From Halomonas sp. LR3S48 (GTDB lineage: Bacteria > Pseudomonadota > Gammaproteobacteria > Pseudomonadales > Halomonadaceae): a stretch of DNA of 64,000 nt. The stretch lies in the NCBI RefSeq assembly GCF_025725665.1, contig NZ_CP107009.1, positions 4,625,246 through 4,689,245 on the forward strand, given 5' to 3'. The notes beneath the pieces were generated by a model. The model did no database searches and was not told the DNA's origin. It worked only from the letters and a program-made list of their open reading frames with translations. Position numbers and translations under genes: made by a program. Shown in pieces: positions 8,573-16,824 of this stretch (the first letter of the stretch is position 1; each line of letters starts with the position of its first letter).

Positions 8573-9661
8573 TCAGACGCCGACGTTCTCGCGAGTCTTG
8601 AGGTAGTGATACTCGCCCACGTCGCTGAAGTTGCGCACCAGCTTCTGGAAGGCCTGGTAGGACTCGTAGACCTTGGCCGAATCGGGATCGCTCTCCACCT
8701 GTTCCTGGATGGCGCGCTGCGAGGACTCGTAGAGCGCCTGCATGACATCCTCCGGGAAGCTGCGCAGCTGCACGCCATGCTCCTCCACCAGGGTGGCGAG
8801 CGCCTGGGCGTTGCGATAGGCGAACTCGCTGATCATCGCCAGGTTGGAGGCGCGGGCCGCCTCGGTCACCACCGCCTTGAGATCGTCGGGTAGTTCATTC
8901 CATGCATCCAGGTTGACGGTGCCCTCGAGTACTGCAGAAGGCTCGTTCCAGGCCGAGGTGTAGTAGTAATCGGCTACCTGGTGCAGACCGAAGGCCATGT
9001 CGTTGTAGGGGCCGACCCAGTCCGCGGCGTCGAGTACCCCGGTCTGCATCGAGGTGAAGATCTCGCCGCCCGGCATGTTCACCGTGGTCACGCCGATGCC
9101 GTTCATGGCCTCGCCGGCCAGGCCCGGCAGGCGCAGCTTGAGCCCCTGCATGTCCTCGAGCGAATTGATCTCCTTCTTGAACCAGCCGGCCATCTGGGCG
9201 CCGGTGTTGCCGACGGCGAACGGCTTGAGGTTGTGCTTGCCGTAGACCTCGTCCCACAGCTCCTGACCTCCGCCGTGGTAGAGCCAGGCGTTGGTTTCGG
9301 TGGTGTTCATGCCGAACGGCACGGCAGTAAAGAACTGCGAGGCAGCAACCTTGCCACGCCAGTAGTAGGCCGCGGAGTGGCCCATCTCGGCGGTGCCTGC
9401 GGCAACGGCATCGAAGACTTCCAGTGGCGGCACCAGCTCGCCGGCACCGTGGACGCGAATGCGCATGCGGCCGTTGGAGAGCCGTTCGATGCGCTGGGCA
9501 AACTCATTGGCGCCGGTGCCCAGCGCCGGGAAATTGGTCGGCCAGGAAGTGACCATGTCCCAGGTGATGGTTTCCTGCGCCTTGGCGGTGGAAACGAATG
9601 GCGCGGCGACGACACCGGCGGCGCCGAGACCGGCGGTCTTGAGGAATTTGCGGCGTTGCAT
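8573..9661 (-). CDS. TRAP transporter solute-binding protein, TakP/DctP type, Tat-exported
   Basis: 362 residues. The N-terminus MQRRKFLKTAGLGAAGVVAA is a twin-arginine-like signal (RRKFLK then a hydrophobic run), unusual for a simple solute-binding protein but common in this subgroup. The mature protein shows TRAP motifs: FAQRIERLSNGRMRIRVHGAGELVPP and a central DAADWVGPYNDMAFGLHQVADYY region typical of alpha-keto acid (TakP-like) binders. ATG 9661 is preferred over ATG 9670, which sits too close to the AGGAG. No DctQ or DctM membrane partners are adjacent, so it is an orphan component here. Substrate is inferred by family only. Confidence 0.88.
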   Translation of the reverse strand: MQRRKFLKTAGLGAAGVVAAPFVSTAKAQETITWDMVTSWPTNFPALGTGANEFAQRIERLSNGRMRIRVHGAGELVPPLEVFDAVAAGTAEMGHSAAYYWRGKVAASQFFTAVPFGMNTTETNAWLYHGGGQELWDEVYGKHNLKPFAVGNTGAQMAGWFKKEINSLEDMQGLKLRLPGLAGEAMNGIGVTTVNMPGGEIFTSMQTGVLDAADWVGPYNDMAFGLHQVADYYYTSAWNEPSAVLEGTVNLDAWNELPDDLKAVVTEAARASNLAMISEFAYRNAQALATLVEEHGVQLRSFPEDVMQALYESSQRAIQEQVESDPDSAKVYESYQAFQKLVRNFSDVGEYHYLKTRENVGV

Positions 9662-9763
9662 GGCGAGCATGACTCCTGTGGTTATTCTGAGTCGCGTCTA
9701 ATCAAGCGCGATATGTCCGCCTGTGAGTATGCTTAATGCCAATTTGGGCAGCAAGCGCGCCTT

Positions 9764-9779
9764 TTGACGTAGACGTCAA
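9764..9779. promoter_or_regulatory. Perfect operator-like palindrome upstream of the TRAP gene
   Basis: TTGACGT-AG-ACGTCAA, a perfect inverted repeat with 7-base arms, lies about 105 bases before the TRAP solute-binding gene and just after the uvrD stop codon. The pattern resembles MerR-family sites of the LiuR type that control branched-chain amino-acid breakdown genes in proteobacteria. That resemblance is from memory; the regulator is not identified in the window. Confidence 0.6.
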
Positions 9780-9806
9780 CGTACCCATGGATACGCTGAT
9801 TTACCT

Positions 9807-12014
9807 CTACAAAGGGGTGAGCTTGGCGAATCCCAACACCAGCCACTTGTCGCCCTCCCCCTCGAAGCTGACCTGCACCCGGGCACGCGCACCCTCACCC
9901 TCGGCATTGAGGATGACCCCCTCGCCGAAGACCGGATGCTGCACCCGCTGGCCGAGGCTCAGGCTGGGCAAGTCGCCGCCAGGGTCTACCGAGGTCTGCC
10001 GCGATAGCCCCACCGCCGGGCGCGTGGCCGTCACCGGCCGCGAGATCTGGCCGCGCAGGCGCACCTCCTCCAGGTACTCGGCGGGGATCTCGCGCAGGAA
10101 GCGCGACGGCCGCTGGAAGGTCTCCTTGCCGTGCAGCCGGCGAATCTCGGCGTAGGTGAGATAGAGCTTGCGCATGGCCCGGGTCAGGCCGACGTAGCAC
10201 AGGCGACGCTCCTCCTCGAGGCGTCCGGGCTCTTCCAGCGACATCTTGTGCGGGAACAGCCCCTCCTCGACTCCGGCGATGAAGACCACCGGAAACTCCA
10301 GCCCTTTCGCCGAGTGCAGCGTCATCAGCTGTACGCTGTCCTCGAACTCGTCGGCCTCGTGATCGCCGGCGTTGAGTGCCGCCTCGGCCAGGAAGGCCTC
10401 GAGCGCCACGCCCCCCTCCCCGGCTTCGGGCGGGTCGAAGGACTCGCCCTGGGTAAAGGCCCGGGCGGCGTTGATCAGCTCTTCCAGGTTTTCGACCCGG
10501 GCCTGGCCCTTCTCGCCCTTCTCGTTCTGGTGATGCTCGATGAGCCCCGATATCTCGTTCACATGCGCGATGATCTCGTGCAGTGCCATGCCAGCGGTGT
10601 CGTTGTCGAGCCGCTCGATCATATCGGCGAAGGCCTGCAGCGACGCGCCGGCACGCCCCTTCAGCGAACCGTCGGCGAGGCCGTCGTGCAGCGCCTGCCA
10701 CAGCGACACCTCGGCCAGCCGAGCGCGCTCGCGCAGTTGCTCCACGGTGCGGGTACCGATGCCGCGGGGCGGCACGTTGACGATGCGCTCGAGCGAAGCA
10801 TCGTCGTCGCGGTTGAGCAGCAGCCGCAGGTAGGCCAGGGCGTTCTTGATCTCCAGGCGTTCGTAGAAGCGTTGGCCGCCATAGATGCGATAGGGCATAC
10901 CCTGGCGGATCAGGATCTCCTCGAGCACCCGGGACTGGGCGTTGGAGCGGTAGAGGATGGCCACGTCGCGACGGCGATAGCCCTCGTCGACCTTCTCCTT
11001 GATGGTATCGACGATGAAACGCGCTTCGTCGAGGTCGTTGAAGCCGGCATATACCGAGATCGGCTCGCCGCGGGCGCCGGCCGTCCACAGCTCCTTGCCC
11101 ATGCGCTCGGCGTTGTGGCTGATCAACGCATTGGCGGCATCGAGAATGGCGCTGGTGGAGCGGTAGTTCTGCTCCAGCCGCACCGTCTTCGTCTCGGTGA
11201 ACTCCCGCTCGAAGCGGCGGATGTTCTCGATCCGCGCCCCGCGCCAGCCGTAGATCGACTGGTCGTCGTCGCCGACCACGGTCATCGGCGTCTTCATGCC
11301 GGTGAGCAGCTTGAGCCAGGCGTACTGCAGGGTATTGGTATCCTGGAACTCGTCGACCAGCACGTGGGCGAAGCGCTCCTGGTAGTGGGCCAGCAGCGCC
11401 GGGGTGTCGCGCAGCAGTTCCAGGCTTCGCAGCAGCAGTTCGCCGAAGTCGACCAGGCCGCCGCGCTCGCAGGTGAGCTGATAGCGCTCGTAGAGCTCGA
11501 CCATCTGGGCCATGTAGGCGTCGCCGTGTACGTCGACCTGATGCGGGCGCAGCCCCTCCTCCTTGCAGCCGGAGATGAAGTACTGCACCTGGCGCGGCGG
11601 GAAGCGCTCGTCGTCGACCCGATGCTCCTTGAGCAGGCGCTTGACCAGACGCAGCTGGTCGTCGGAGTCGATGATCTGGAAGTGCTGCGGCAGCCGCGCA
11701 TCCTGCCAGTGGGTGCGCAACAGGCGGTGGGAAATCGAGTGGAAGGTGCCGACCCAGACGTTACGCAGCGACAGGCCCAGCAGCGCTTCGAGGCGCGTGC
11801 GCATCTCGCGCGCGGCCTTGTTGGTGAAGGTCACGGCCAGCACGGCATAGGGCGACAAGCCCTCGGCCTGCATCAGCCAGGCGATGCGATGCACCAGCAC
11901 CCGGGTCTTGCCAGAGCCGGCACCGGCCAGCACCAGCATGTTGCCCTGGGGCGCGCTCACCGCCTCGCGCTGAGCCGGATTCAACTGATCGAGAATCGCC
12001 GTGACGTCATCCAT
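9807..12014 (-). CDS. uvrD: DNA helicase II UvrD
   Basis: A 735-residue superfamily-1 helicase. Motifs in order: Q motif LNPAQREAV, Walker A GAGSGKT (residues 31-37), motif II VDEFQDTN near 225, motif III GDDDQSIYGWRGA, motif IV QNYRS, motif V TLHSAKGLEFPVVF, and motif VI YVGLTRAMRKLYLTYA. The length matches E. coli UvrD (720), and the C-terminus contains the expected Tudor-like end (QRVQHPVFGEGVI). It unwinds DNA in nucleotide-excision and mismatch repair. It stands alone, with no operon partner visible. Confidence 0.97.
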   Translation of the reverse strand: MDDVTAILDQLNPAQREAVSAPQGNMLVLAGAGSGKTRVLVHRIAWLMQAEGLSPYAVLAVTFTNKAAREMRTRLEALLGLSLRNVWVGTFHSISHRLLRTHWQDARLPQHFQIIDSDDQLRLVKRLLKEHRVDDERFPPRQVQYFISGCKEEGLRPHQVDVHGDAYMAQMVELYERYQLTCERGGLVDFGELLLRSLELLRDTPALLAHYQERFAHVLVDEFQDTNTLQYAWLKLLTGMKTPMTVVGDDDQSIYGWRGARIENIRRFEREFTETKTVRLEQNYRSTSAILDAANALISHNAERMGKELWTAGARGEPISVYAGFNDLDEARFIVDTIKEKVDEGYRRRDVAILYRSNAQSRVLEEILIRQGMPYRIYGGQRFYERLEIKNALAYLRLLLNRDDDASLERIVNVPPRGIGTRTVEQLRERARLAEVSLWQALHDGLADGSLKGRAGASLQAFADMIERLDNDTAGMALHEIIAHVNEISGLIEHHQNEKGEKGQARVENLEELINAARAFTQGESFDPPEAGEGGVALEAFLAEAALNAGDHEADEFEDSVQLMTLHSAKGLEFPVVFIAGVEEGLFPHKMSLEEPGRLEEERRLCYVGLTRAMRKLYLTYAEIRRLHGKETFQRPSRFLREIPAEYLEEVRLRGQISRPVTATRPAVGLSRQTSVDPGGDLPSLSLGQRVQHPVFGEGVILNAEGEGARARVQVSFEGEGDKWLVLGFAKLTPL

Positions 12015-12404
12015 GGAAGGGGTCTGCCGCTGGAAAATTGATCGCCCAGCTTAGCATATTGAACCCCATGAGGCCTGGAGTTGGCAGGCGCGGTACGATT
12101 CGCGACACACTCGGAAGAAACCCTGACGCGGCACTGGCCGCCTGCGCGTCGCGTCGGAACAAGGTCCCTCTTGCCGACGCTAAATCGACATTCCTGTCGA
12201 TTTCCGCGCGCGGCTGCGTTGACGTCAGCGTCCTCGCCAAGGTCGCTACATTTGCACCGCGCCCGCCCCGCTCTCGAGGCGAACGGCGCCGGGGACAGAT
12301 CGAAGCGGAGGTCATCCTTCAGGGATGAAGGAGGTAGCGCCCAGGGACGGGTTCACAGCGCCTCCGCCTTGACCTGCCCCCGGAAAAGCCGCGTGTTCAG
12401 GCTG
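12015..12404. other. Intergenic region between hexR and uvrD
   Basis: Frames are open on both strands but look like GC-driven noise with no recognisable product. The only structure seen is the 95-bp inverted-repeat element at 12289-12383. The uvrD promoter must lie in the part nearest 12015, but no confident -35/-10 pair was picked out. Confidence 0.6.
12289..12383. repeat. 95-bp imperfect inverted-repeat element (REP/MITE-like candidate)
   Basis: The 22-base outer arms (12289-12310 and 12362-12383, starting CCGGGGACAGATC and ending GCCCCCGG) pair with about three mismatches. Inside is a second small hairpin (TCATCC-TTCAG-GGATGA). The element lies wholly between genes. Its nested hairpin form is that of a dispersed intergenic repeat; only one copy was noticed in this window, so the family status is inferred. 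Confidence 0.55.
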
Positions 12405-13268
12405 CTAGGGCTTCCCTTCCTGCTCCGGAAACCTCAGCGGCGTCAGGCTCTTCTTCACCGCCTTGAGCTGCTCGGCGAGCCTCGGCCCGCGGGTCTTGGC
12501 CACGCCCACGGCGAGCACGTCGACCAATACAAGGTGGGCGATACGCGAGCTCATCGGTGTATAGATCTCGGTGTCCTCGTGCACGTCGATATAGAGCGGC
12601 AGGGTCACCTCTTCGGCCAATGGCGAGCCGCTGGGGCACAGGCCGATCACCGTGGCACCCGCCTCGCGGGCCAGTCGCACGCTGGCCACCAGGGCGCGGG
12701 TGCGGCCGGTCTGGGAGATCGCCACCACCACGTCACCCTCCTTGAGCGTCACCGCCGACATGTTCTGCATGTGGGGGTCGGCATAAGCGGCGGTGGATAT
12801 CTGCAGGCGGAAGAACTTGTGCTGGGCGTCAAAAGCCACCGCACCGGAGGCGCCGAAGCCGTAGAACTCGACCCGGTTGGCCATGGCCAGGGACTGGATC
12901 GCCCGACTCATGGCATCGTTGTCGAGACGATCGCGCACCGACAGCAGTGTGCCCACGGTAGAGTCGAAGATGCTCTGCGAGAACTCGGCGACCGAGTCGT
13001 CGTCGTTCATTGTGAACTGAGCGAACTGGCTACCCGATGCCAGCATCTGCGCCAGTTTGAGCTTGAAATCCTGGAAGCCGTTGCAGCCCAGCGCCCGACA
13101 GAAACGCACCACGGTCGGTTCGCTCACCTTGGCCTCGGTGGCCAGGTCGACAATGCGCATGTGGATGACTTCATCGGGGTTACGCAGCACGAAGCGCGCC
13201 ACTTTCTGCTCGGAGCGGCGGAAATGCTCCATGCGGCGTCTCATTTCATCGAACAGGGCGCGGCTCAC
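12405..13268 (-). CDS. hexR: HexR-like transcriptional regulator (RpiR family)
   Basis: 287 residues from a GTG at 13268 that has AAGGAG 6 bases upstream; the upstream in-frame part is not conserved. An N-terminal helix-turn-helix of the RpiR type (about 20-80, with ATEAKVSEPTVVRFCRALG) is followed by an SIS sugar-phosphate domain (about 120-265, with FYGFGASGAVAFDAQHKF and VVVAISQTGRTRALV). HexR proteins repress Entner-Doudoroff and glucose genes and respond to KDPG. The length fits HexR (about 285-290). Target genes are not adjacent. Confidence 0.87.
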   Translation of the reverse strand: MSRALFDEMRRRMEHFRRSEQKVARFVLRNPDEVIHMRIVDLATEAKVSEPTVVRFCRALGCNGFQDFKLKLAQMLASGSQFAQFTMNDDDSVAEFSQSIFDSTVGTLLSVRDRLDNDAMSRAIQSLAMANRVEFYGFGASGAVAFDAQHKFFRLQISTAAYADPHMQNMSAVTLKEGDVVVAISQTGRTRALVASVRLAREAGATVIGLCPSGSPLAEEVTLPLYIDVHEDTEIYTPMSSRIAHLVLVDVLAVGVAKTRGPRLAEQLKAVKKSLTPLRFPEQEGKP

Positions 13269-13458
13269 GCGGAACTCCTTGGTAGACGAACGCAGGGACT
13301 CAGTATGCCTGATCCGACTCGCTTGGGGGAATTTCCGTGAAAGCGTGAAATGGCCCACTTCGTCATGAAACTGTCAAGTAGGGTATAGTAAAGATGCTGT
13401 GATTTGGTCTTGCTGCACGAGAGAAGATAAGACACAGAAGAAGAAGGGAGAGTCGATC

Positions 13459-13659
13459 ATGAGTAAGGTCGAACGGGTCACTTCCGTCAAGAACGAACTT
13501 CTCGACATCTTCATGAGCATCAACGTGGCCGAACACGAAAAACGCTCCCGCAGCGCCGCCCAGCGCAACCTGCGCGCCCGACGCGGTATCGAGCTGCATC
13601 AGGAGTTCAAGCAGTTGGAGCGCGACATCGCCGAACTGGCCGACGAAGAGAAACACTGA
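13459..13659 (+). CDS. Small conserved protein, possibly PA3496 family
   Basis: 66 residues from ATG 13459, which has a GGGAG-type ribosome site; the longer in-frame start at 13399 is not needed. The protein is highly charged and helical, with an Arg-rich middle (QRNLRARRGIELHQ) and an acidic end, and no signal peptide or membrane segment. The pattern resembles the short PA3496-type family found in pseudomonads and halomonads, but this rests on memory of the motif. It is divergent from hexR and shares its upstream region. Function unknown. Confidence 0.65.
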   Translation: MSKVERVTSVKNELLDIFMSINVAEHEKRSRSAAQRNLRARRGIELHQEFKQLERDIAELADEEKH

Positions 13660-13718
13660 AACGGCCGCCCAGAGGCGGCCGTTAAGGCAGGCAACTCAAG
13701 CCCCGCCCGGCGGGGCTT
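13660..13718. terminator. Two hairpins between convergent genes
   Basis: A 10-bp stem (13660-13669 with 13674-13683, loop CAGA) directly follows the small gene. A second GC-rich stem (AAGCCCCGCC...GGCGGGGCTT, about 13698-13718) lies before the stop codon of the convergent sodium symporter. Neither has a strong T run; together they probably end transcription from both sides. Confidence 0.6.
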
Positions 13719-13742
13719 GGGGGTGTCGTCACCCCAGCAGCG

Positions 13743-15089
13743 TCACCCCAGCAGAGAGTGAATGAACACCGCGATCACGCCCAGCGGCGCCACGTAGCGT
13801 GCCACCACGAGCCACAGCGACTCGCTGGCACCGGAGAGATTGAGTTCGGCGGCCACGCTTTTGCGGTCCAGGCACCAGGCAACGAACAGGATCGCGCCGA
13901 GGCCTGTCAGGGGCAGCAGGATCTTGCTGGTGAAGGTATCCAGCAGGTCGAAGATGTTGAGCCCCAGAATCAGGACATCTCCCAGCATATTGAACGAGAG
14001 CAGGGCGAGGATACCCAGTATCCATACCGCCACCCCGCTGATCAGGGTCGCCACGACGCGCGAGAGCGGCGTGCGCTCCTCGACGAACTCCACCACTGGT
14101 TCCAGCAGCGAGATCGCCGAGGTCAGCGCCGCGAAGGTCAGCAGCAAAAAGAAAGCCAGGCCGAGCAGGGTACCGCCGGCCATGTTGCCGAAGGCCAGCG
14201 GCAGAGTGACGAAGATCAGCCCCGGACCGGAAGCGAGGTCCAGTCCATTGGCGAAGACGATGGGGAAGATCGCCAGGCCCGCCAGCAAGGCGATGCCGGT
14301 ATCGAGAAGAATGACCGTCCGGGCGGTACCCAGCAGGTTGACCTCCTCTCCCAGGTAGGAGCCGTAGGCCATCATGATGCCCATGCCCAGCGACAGGGTG
14401 AAGAAGGCTTGCCCCATGGCAGCCAGCACCACCTCGCCGTTGATGGCGCCCCAGTCGGGTCGGAACATGAAGGAGAGCGCCTCACCGAAGTGACCTGTCG
14501 TCATGCCGTAGCCCACCAGAACCAGCATCAGGATCACCAGCGCCGGCATCATGGTGCGTACTGCACCTTCGAGCCCCTTGGTCACGCCGCGTGCCACGAT
14601 GCCGATGACCAGCACCATGAAGAGGGTGTGCCATAGCAGCAGCGCACCAGGGCTGGCCAGCATCCCGGTGAAGACGCCACCGACTTCCTCAGCGTTCTGA
14701 CCGCGGAAAGTACCGGTAATCGAACCCAGCGTGTAGGAGAGCGACCAGCCACCGATAACGCTGTAAAAGGAGAGGATCAGAAAGGCGCCGAGAACGCCGC
14801 TGACACCGACCAGCACCCAGGCCGGCAAGTGTCCGCCCCGGCGCGCGAGTTCAGACATGGCATTGATCGGATTTTCCTGACCGCGCCGACCGATCAGCCA
14901 CTCTGCTACCAGGATCGGCAAACCGATGACCGCGATGCAAAGCAGATAGACCAGGACAAAAGCCGCCCCTCCGCTCTCGCCCACCATATAGGGAAACTTC
15001 CAGATATTGCCGAGCCCCACGGCCGAGCCAGCAGCCGCGAGCACGAAAGTCATCTTCGATGACCATTGTGCATGTACGAGTTTAGACAT
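13743..15089 (-). CDS. Sodium-dependent transporter, SNF (SLC6/NSS) family
   Basis: A 448-residue membrane protein. The family signature GSAVGLGNIWKFPYM (about residues 21-35) forms the unwound helix 1 that binds sodium and substrate; about 11-12 hydrophobic segments follow, including TM6 LSLGMGIMMAYGSYL and TM8 FAALTSAISLLEP. Bacterial members import amino acids or related compounds with sodium, which fits a halophile. The substrate is unknown. The stop codon lies within a tandem 14-base repeat (GTCACCCCAGCAGC twice, about 13728-13754). Confidence 0.92.
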   Translation of the reverse strand: MSKLVHAQWSSKMTFVLAAAGSAVGLGNIWKFPYMVGESGGAAFVLVYLLCIAVIGLPILVAEWLIGRRGQENPINAMSELARRGGHLPAWVLVGVSGVLGAFLILSFYSVIGGWSLSYTLGSITGTFRGQNAEEVGGVFTGMLASPGALLLWHTLFMVLVIGIVARGVTKGLEGAVRTMMPALVILMLVLVGYGMTTGHFGEALSFMFRPDWGAINGEVVLAAMGQAFFTLSLGMGIMMAYGSYLGEEVNLLGTARTVILLDTGIALLAGLAIFPIVFANGLDLASGPGLIFVTLPLAFGNMAGGTLLGLAFFLLLTFAALTSAISLLEPVVEFVEERTPLSRVVATLISGVAVWILGILALLSFNMLGDVLILGLNIFDLLDTFTSKILLPLTGLGAILFVAWCLDRKSVAAELNLSGASESLWLVVARYVAPLGVIAVFIHSLLG

Positions 15090-15219
15090 GGTTCACCTAT
15101 TGTTGTGTGTCTGGTCGTTGATCTTTCTCAAGCGCAAAAACACAGCAGATAGCTAGGTTTTTGGCTCGAATGCCGGCAAATCTATCCGATCATACGCTCG
15201 AACGCCAGCAACGATAGGG

Positions 15220-16086
15220 TCAAAACAGGCTCGTTTGCCGTTCCCCGGCGAAGTCACCCAGCGGCAGTAGGCCGGCATCGTCGGCAAAGGCTTGATAAAG
15301 CCGCCTGGCCAACTGCGGCGCCTGACGGTTGTTGGCGGTATGCACAAACAAAAAAGGGGTTTTCCCCTGTTTTATCCACAGCCTGATCTGGTTTACCCAA
15401 GGCTGGAAATAATGCCAGTTGATGGCCTCGTCAAGATGCCCGATGAAGCGAATCAGCGGCTGCTCTCCCGTGGAAAGCACGTGTAATGGGCATCTTGGCT
15501 TTTCATTTTGCGCGTGGGCCAGGGCCGGGCTACCCTCCGCCGGAGTCGAGAACAGGGCGCGGACGTCGAGCATGGCGCGGTTGGCGCCGTGAGTTATCAA
15601 CAGGCGGTTCAAGGCAACTTCTGCCGCCCCCTTGTGGAAAAACTCGGGATGACGAACCTCTACGGCACAGGGAAGGTCGGTCGGCCAGCGTGCGAGCAGC
15701 GCCTCGAGACGGGGCAGTTCTGCAAAGCCGAAATCCCGCGGCAGCTGAACGAGTAGCGGGCCCAGGCGATCGCGCAGCGGGGCGAGCGCGTCGAGAAAGA
15801 CATCGAAACCCGCTTCGATGCCCTGCAGCCGCTGTTCATGGGTCAGGGTCGCCGGCAACTTGAAGCAGAAGCGGAAATGGGCAGGGGCTTGGCGCGACCA
15901 GCCTGCCACCGTCTCCGCCCTGGGCGCGCCGCTGTAGAAGGTCGTATTGCCTTCCACTGCGGAGAAGACCCGGGCATAGTCGGCCAGCCAGCTCTCTTGA
16001 CCGGCGTAGGGCGGGTAAAGGGAGCCACACCACTCGGAGTTGGCCCACATGGGCAAACCCAGATACAGTCCGGACAACCTTGTCAT
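15220..16086 (-). CDS. DUF72 family protein (YecE-like)
   Basis: 288 residues. The DUF72 TIM-barrel pattern is present: LGLPMWANSEWCGSLYPP at the start, VEGNTTFYSGAP, the FCFKLPATLTHE strand, LLVQLPRDFGF, a CAVEVRHPEFF core and the C-terminal PFLFVHTANNRQAPQLARRL. The biochemical role of the family is not established. It is followed by the SNF transporter about 130 bases away on the same strand, and no operon is evident. A perfect DnaA-type 9-mer (TTATCCACA) lies inside the gene at 15372-15380, probably by chance. Confidence 0.88.
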   Translation of the reverse strand: MTRLSGLYLGLPMWANSEWCGSLYPPYAGQESWLADYARVFSAVEGNTTFYSGAPRAETVAGWSRQAPAHFRFCFKLPATLTHEQRLQGIEAGFDVFLDALAPLRDRLGPLLVQLPRDFGFAELPRLEALLARWPTDLPCAVEVRHPEFFHKGAAEVALNRLLITHGANRAMLDVRALFSTPAEGSPALAHAQNEKPRCPLHVLSTGEQPLIRFIGHLDEAINWHYFQPWVNQIRLWIKQGKTPFLFVHTANNRQAPQLARRLYQAFADDAGLLPLGDFAGERQTSLF

Positions 16087-16189
16087 GCTCCTGTAACAAA
16101 AATAATCGGAAACGGCGCGCGGCGAGTGGCAGCATGAGCGGCTCGCCCATGCTGCTCAAGGAAGAAGCGCTACCGCTGCGCCAACGTCC

Positions 16190-16792
16190 ATGGAAACGAC
16201 GCTCAATCTTGCCCTGTTTGCCCAGCTCAACGCTGCGCCCGACAGCGACCCTCGCCTGCTGCTGCTGGCGGAGGTCTTCGCCGTTTACCTGATCTGGCTG
16301 GTGCCGGCCCTGCTGGTCATCGGCTGGCTACGCGGCAGCGATCGCCTGAAACGTCCCCTACTCGAGGCCTTCGTAGCCACCCTGCTCGCCCTGACGGCGA
16401 GCTGGCTGATCGGGCAGCTCTGGCCCAGCCCGCGGCCGTTCATGATTCCGCTTGGCCAGACGTTCCTGGAACACGAGCCTACCCCGGCCTTTCCCAGCAA
16501 TCATGCCACGATCATGCTGACCATGGCCTTCAGCCTGCTGCTGCATGCCGGCACCCGACGCATCGGGCGCTACCTGCTGCTGTTGGCGATTCCGGTTGCC
16601 TGGGCGCGGATCTTCCTCGGCGTGCATTTCCCCCAGGACATGCTCGGTGCCCTGCTGCTGGCCGCAAGCATGGCCACGCTGGTCGGCGCCAGCCGCGCCT
16701 GGCTGATCCTGCCGCTCTACCATCATGTGGCCATGCGGCTCTATCACCTGCTGTTCGCCCCGCTGATTCGCCGTGGCTGGGTGGAGCGCTGA
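16190..16792 (+). CDS. PAP2-family undecaprenyl-diphosphate phosphatase (BcrC/YbjG type)
   Basis: A 200-residue membrane protein with five or six hydrophobic segments and the three acid-phosphatase motifs: PSPRPF (motif 1), FPSNHATIM (motif 2, PSNH instead of the usual PSGH) and RIFLGVHFPQD (motif 3, R-x5-H-x3-D). The start METTLNLALFAQLNA resembles BcrC/YbjG, which recycle undecaprenyl pyrophosphate at the periplasmic face for wall synthesis. A second, unrelated enzyme for the same reaction (UppP) is at 23093-23908. Lipid A-type PAP2 activity is an alternative. Confidence 0.85.
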   Translation: METTLNLALFAQLNAAPDSDPRLLLLAEVFAVYLIWLVPALLVIGWLRGSDRLKRPLLEAFVATLLALTASWLIGQLWPSPRPFMIPLGQTFLEHEPTPAFPSNHATIMLTMAFSLLLHAGTRRIGRYLLLLAIPVAWARIFLGVHFPQDMLGALLLAASMATLVGASRAWLILPLYHHVAMRLYHLLFAPLIRRGWVER

Positions 16793-16824
16793 GCGCCCCA
16801 CCCCGGTGCGACAGGGTTGAGGAT

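Noticed and set aside
10131..12041. 636-codon plus-strand frame opposite uvrD
   Set aside because: Same shadow effect; composition is that of reverse-complement GC-rich coding sequence, and UvrD is certain on the other strand.
13728..13754. Tandem 14-base repeat at the end of the sodium symporter gene
   Set aside because: Two copies only, covering the stop codon; most likely a simple slippage duplication without function.
15372..15380. Perfect DnaA box inside the DUF72 gene
   Set aside because: Isolated, far from the origin candidate and without partner boxes; probably chance.
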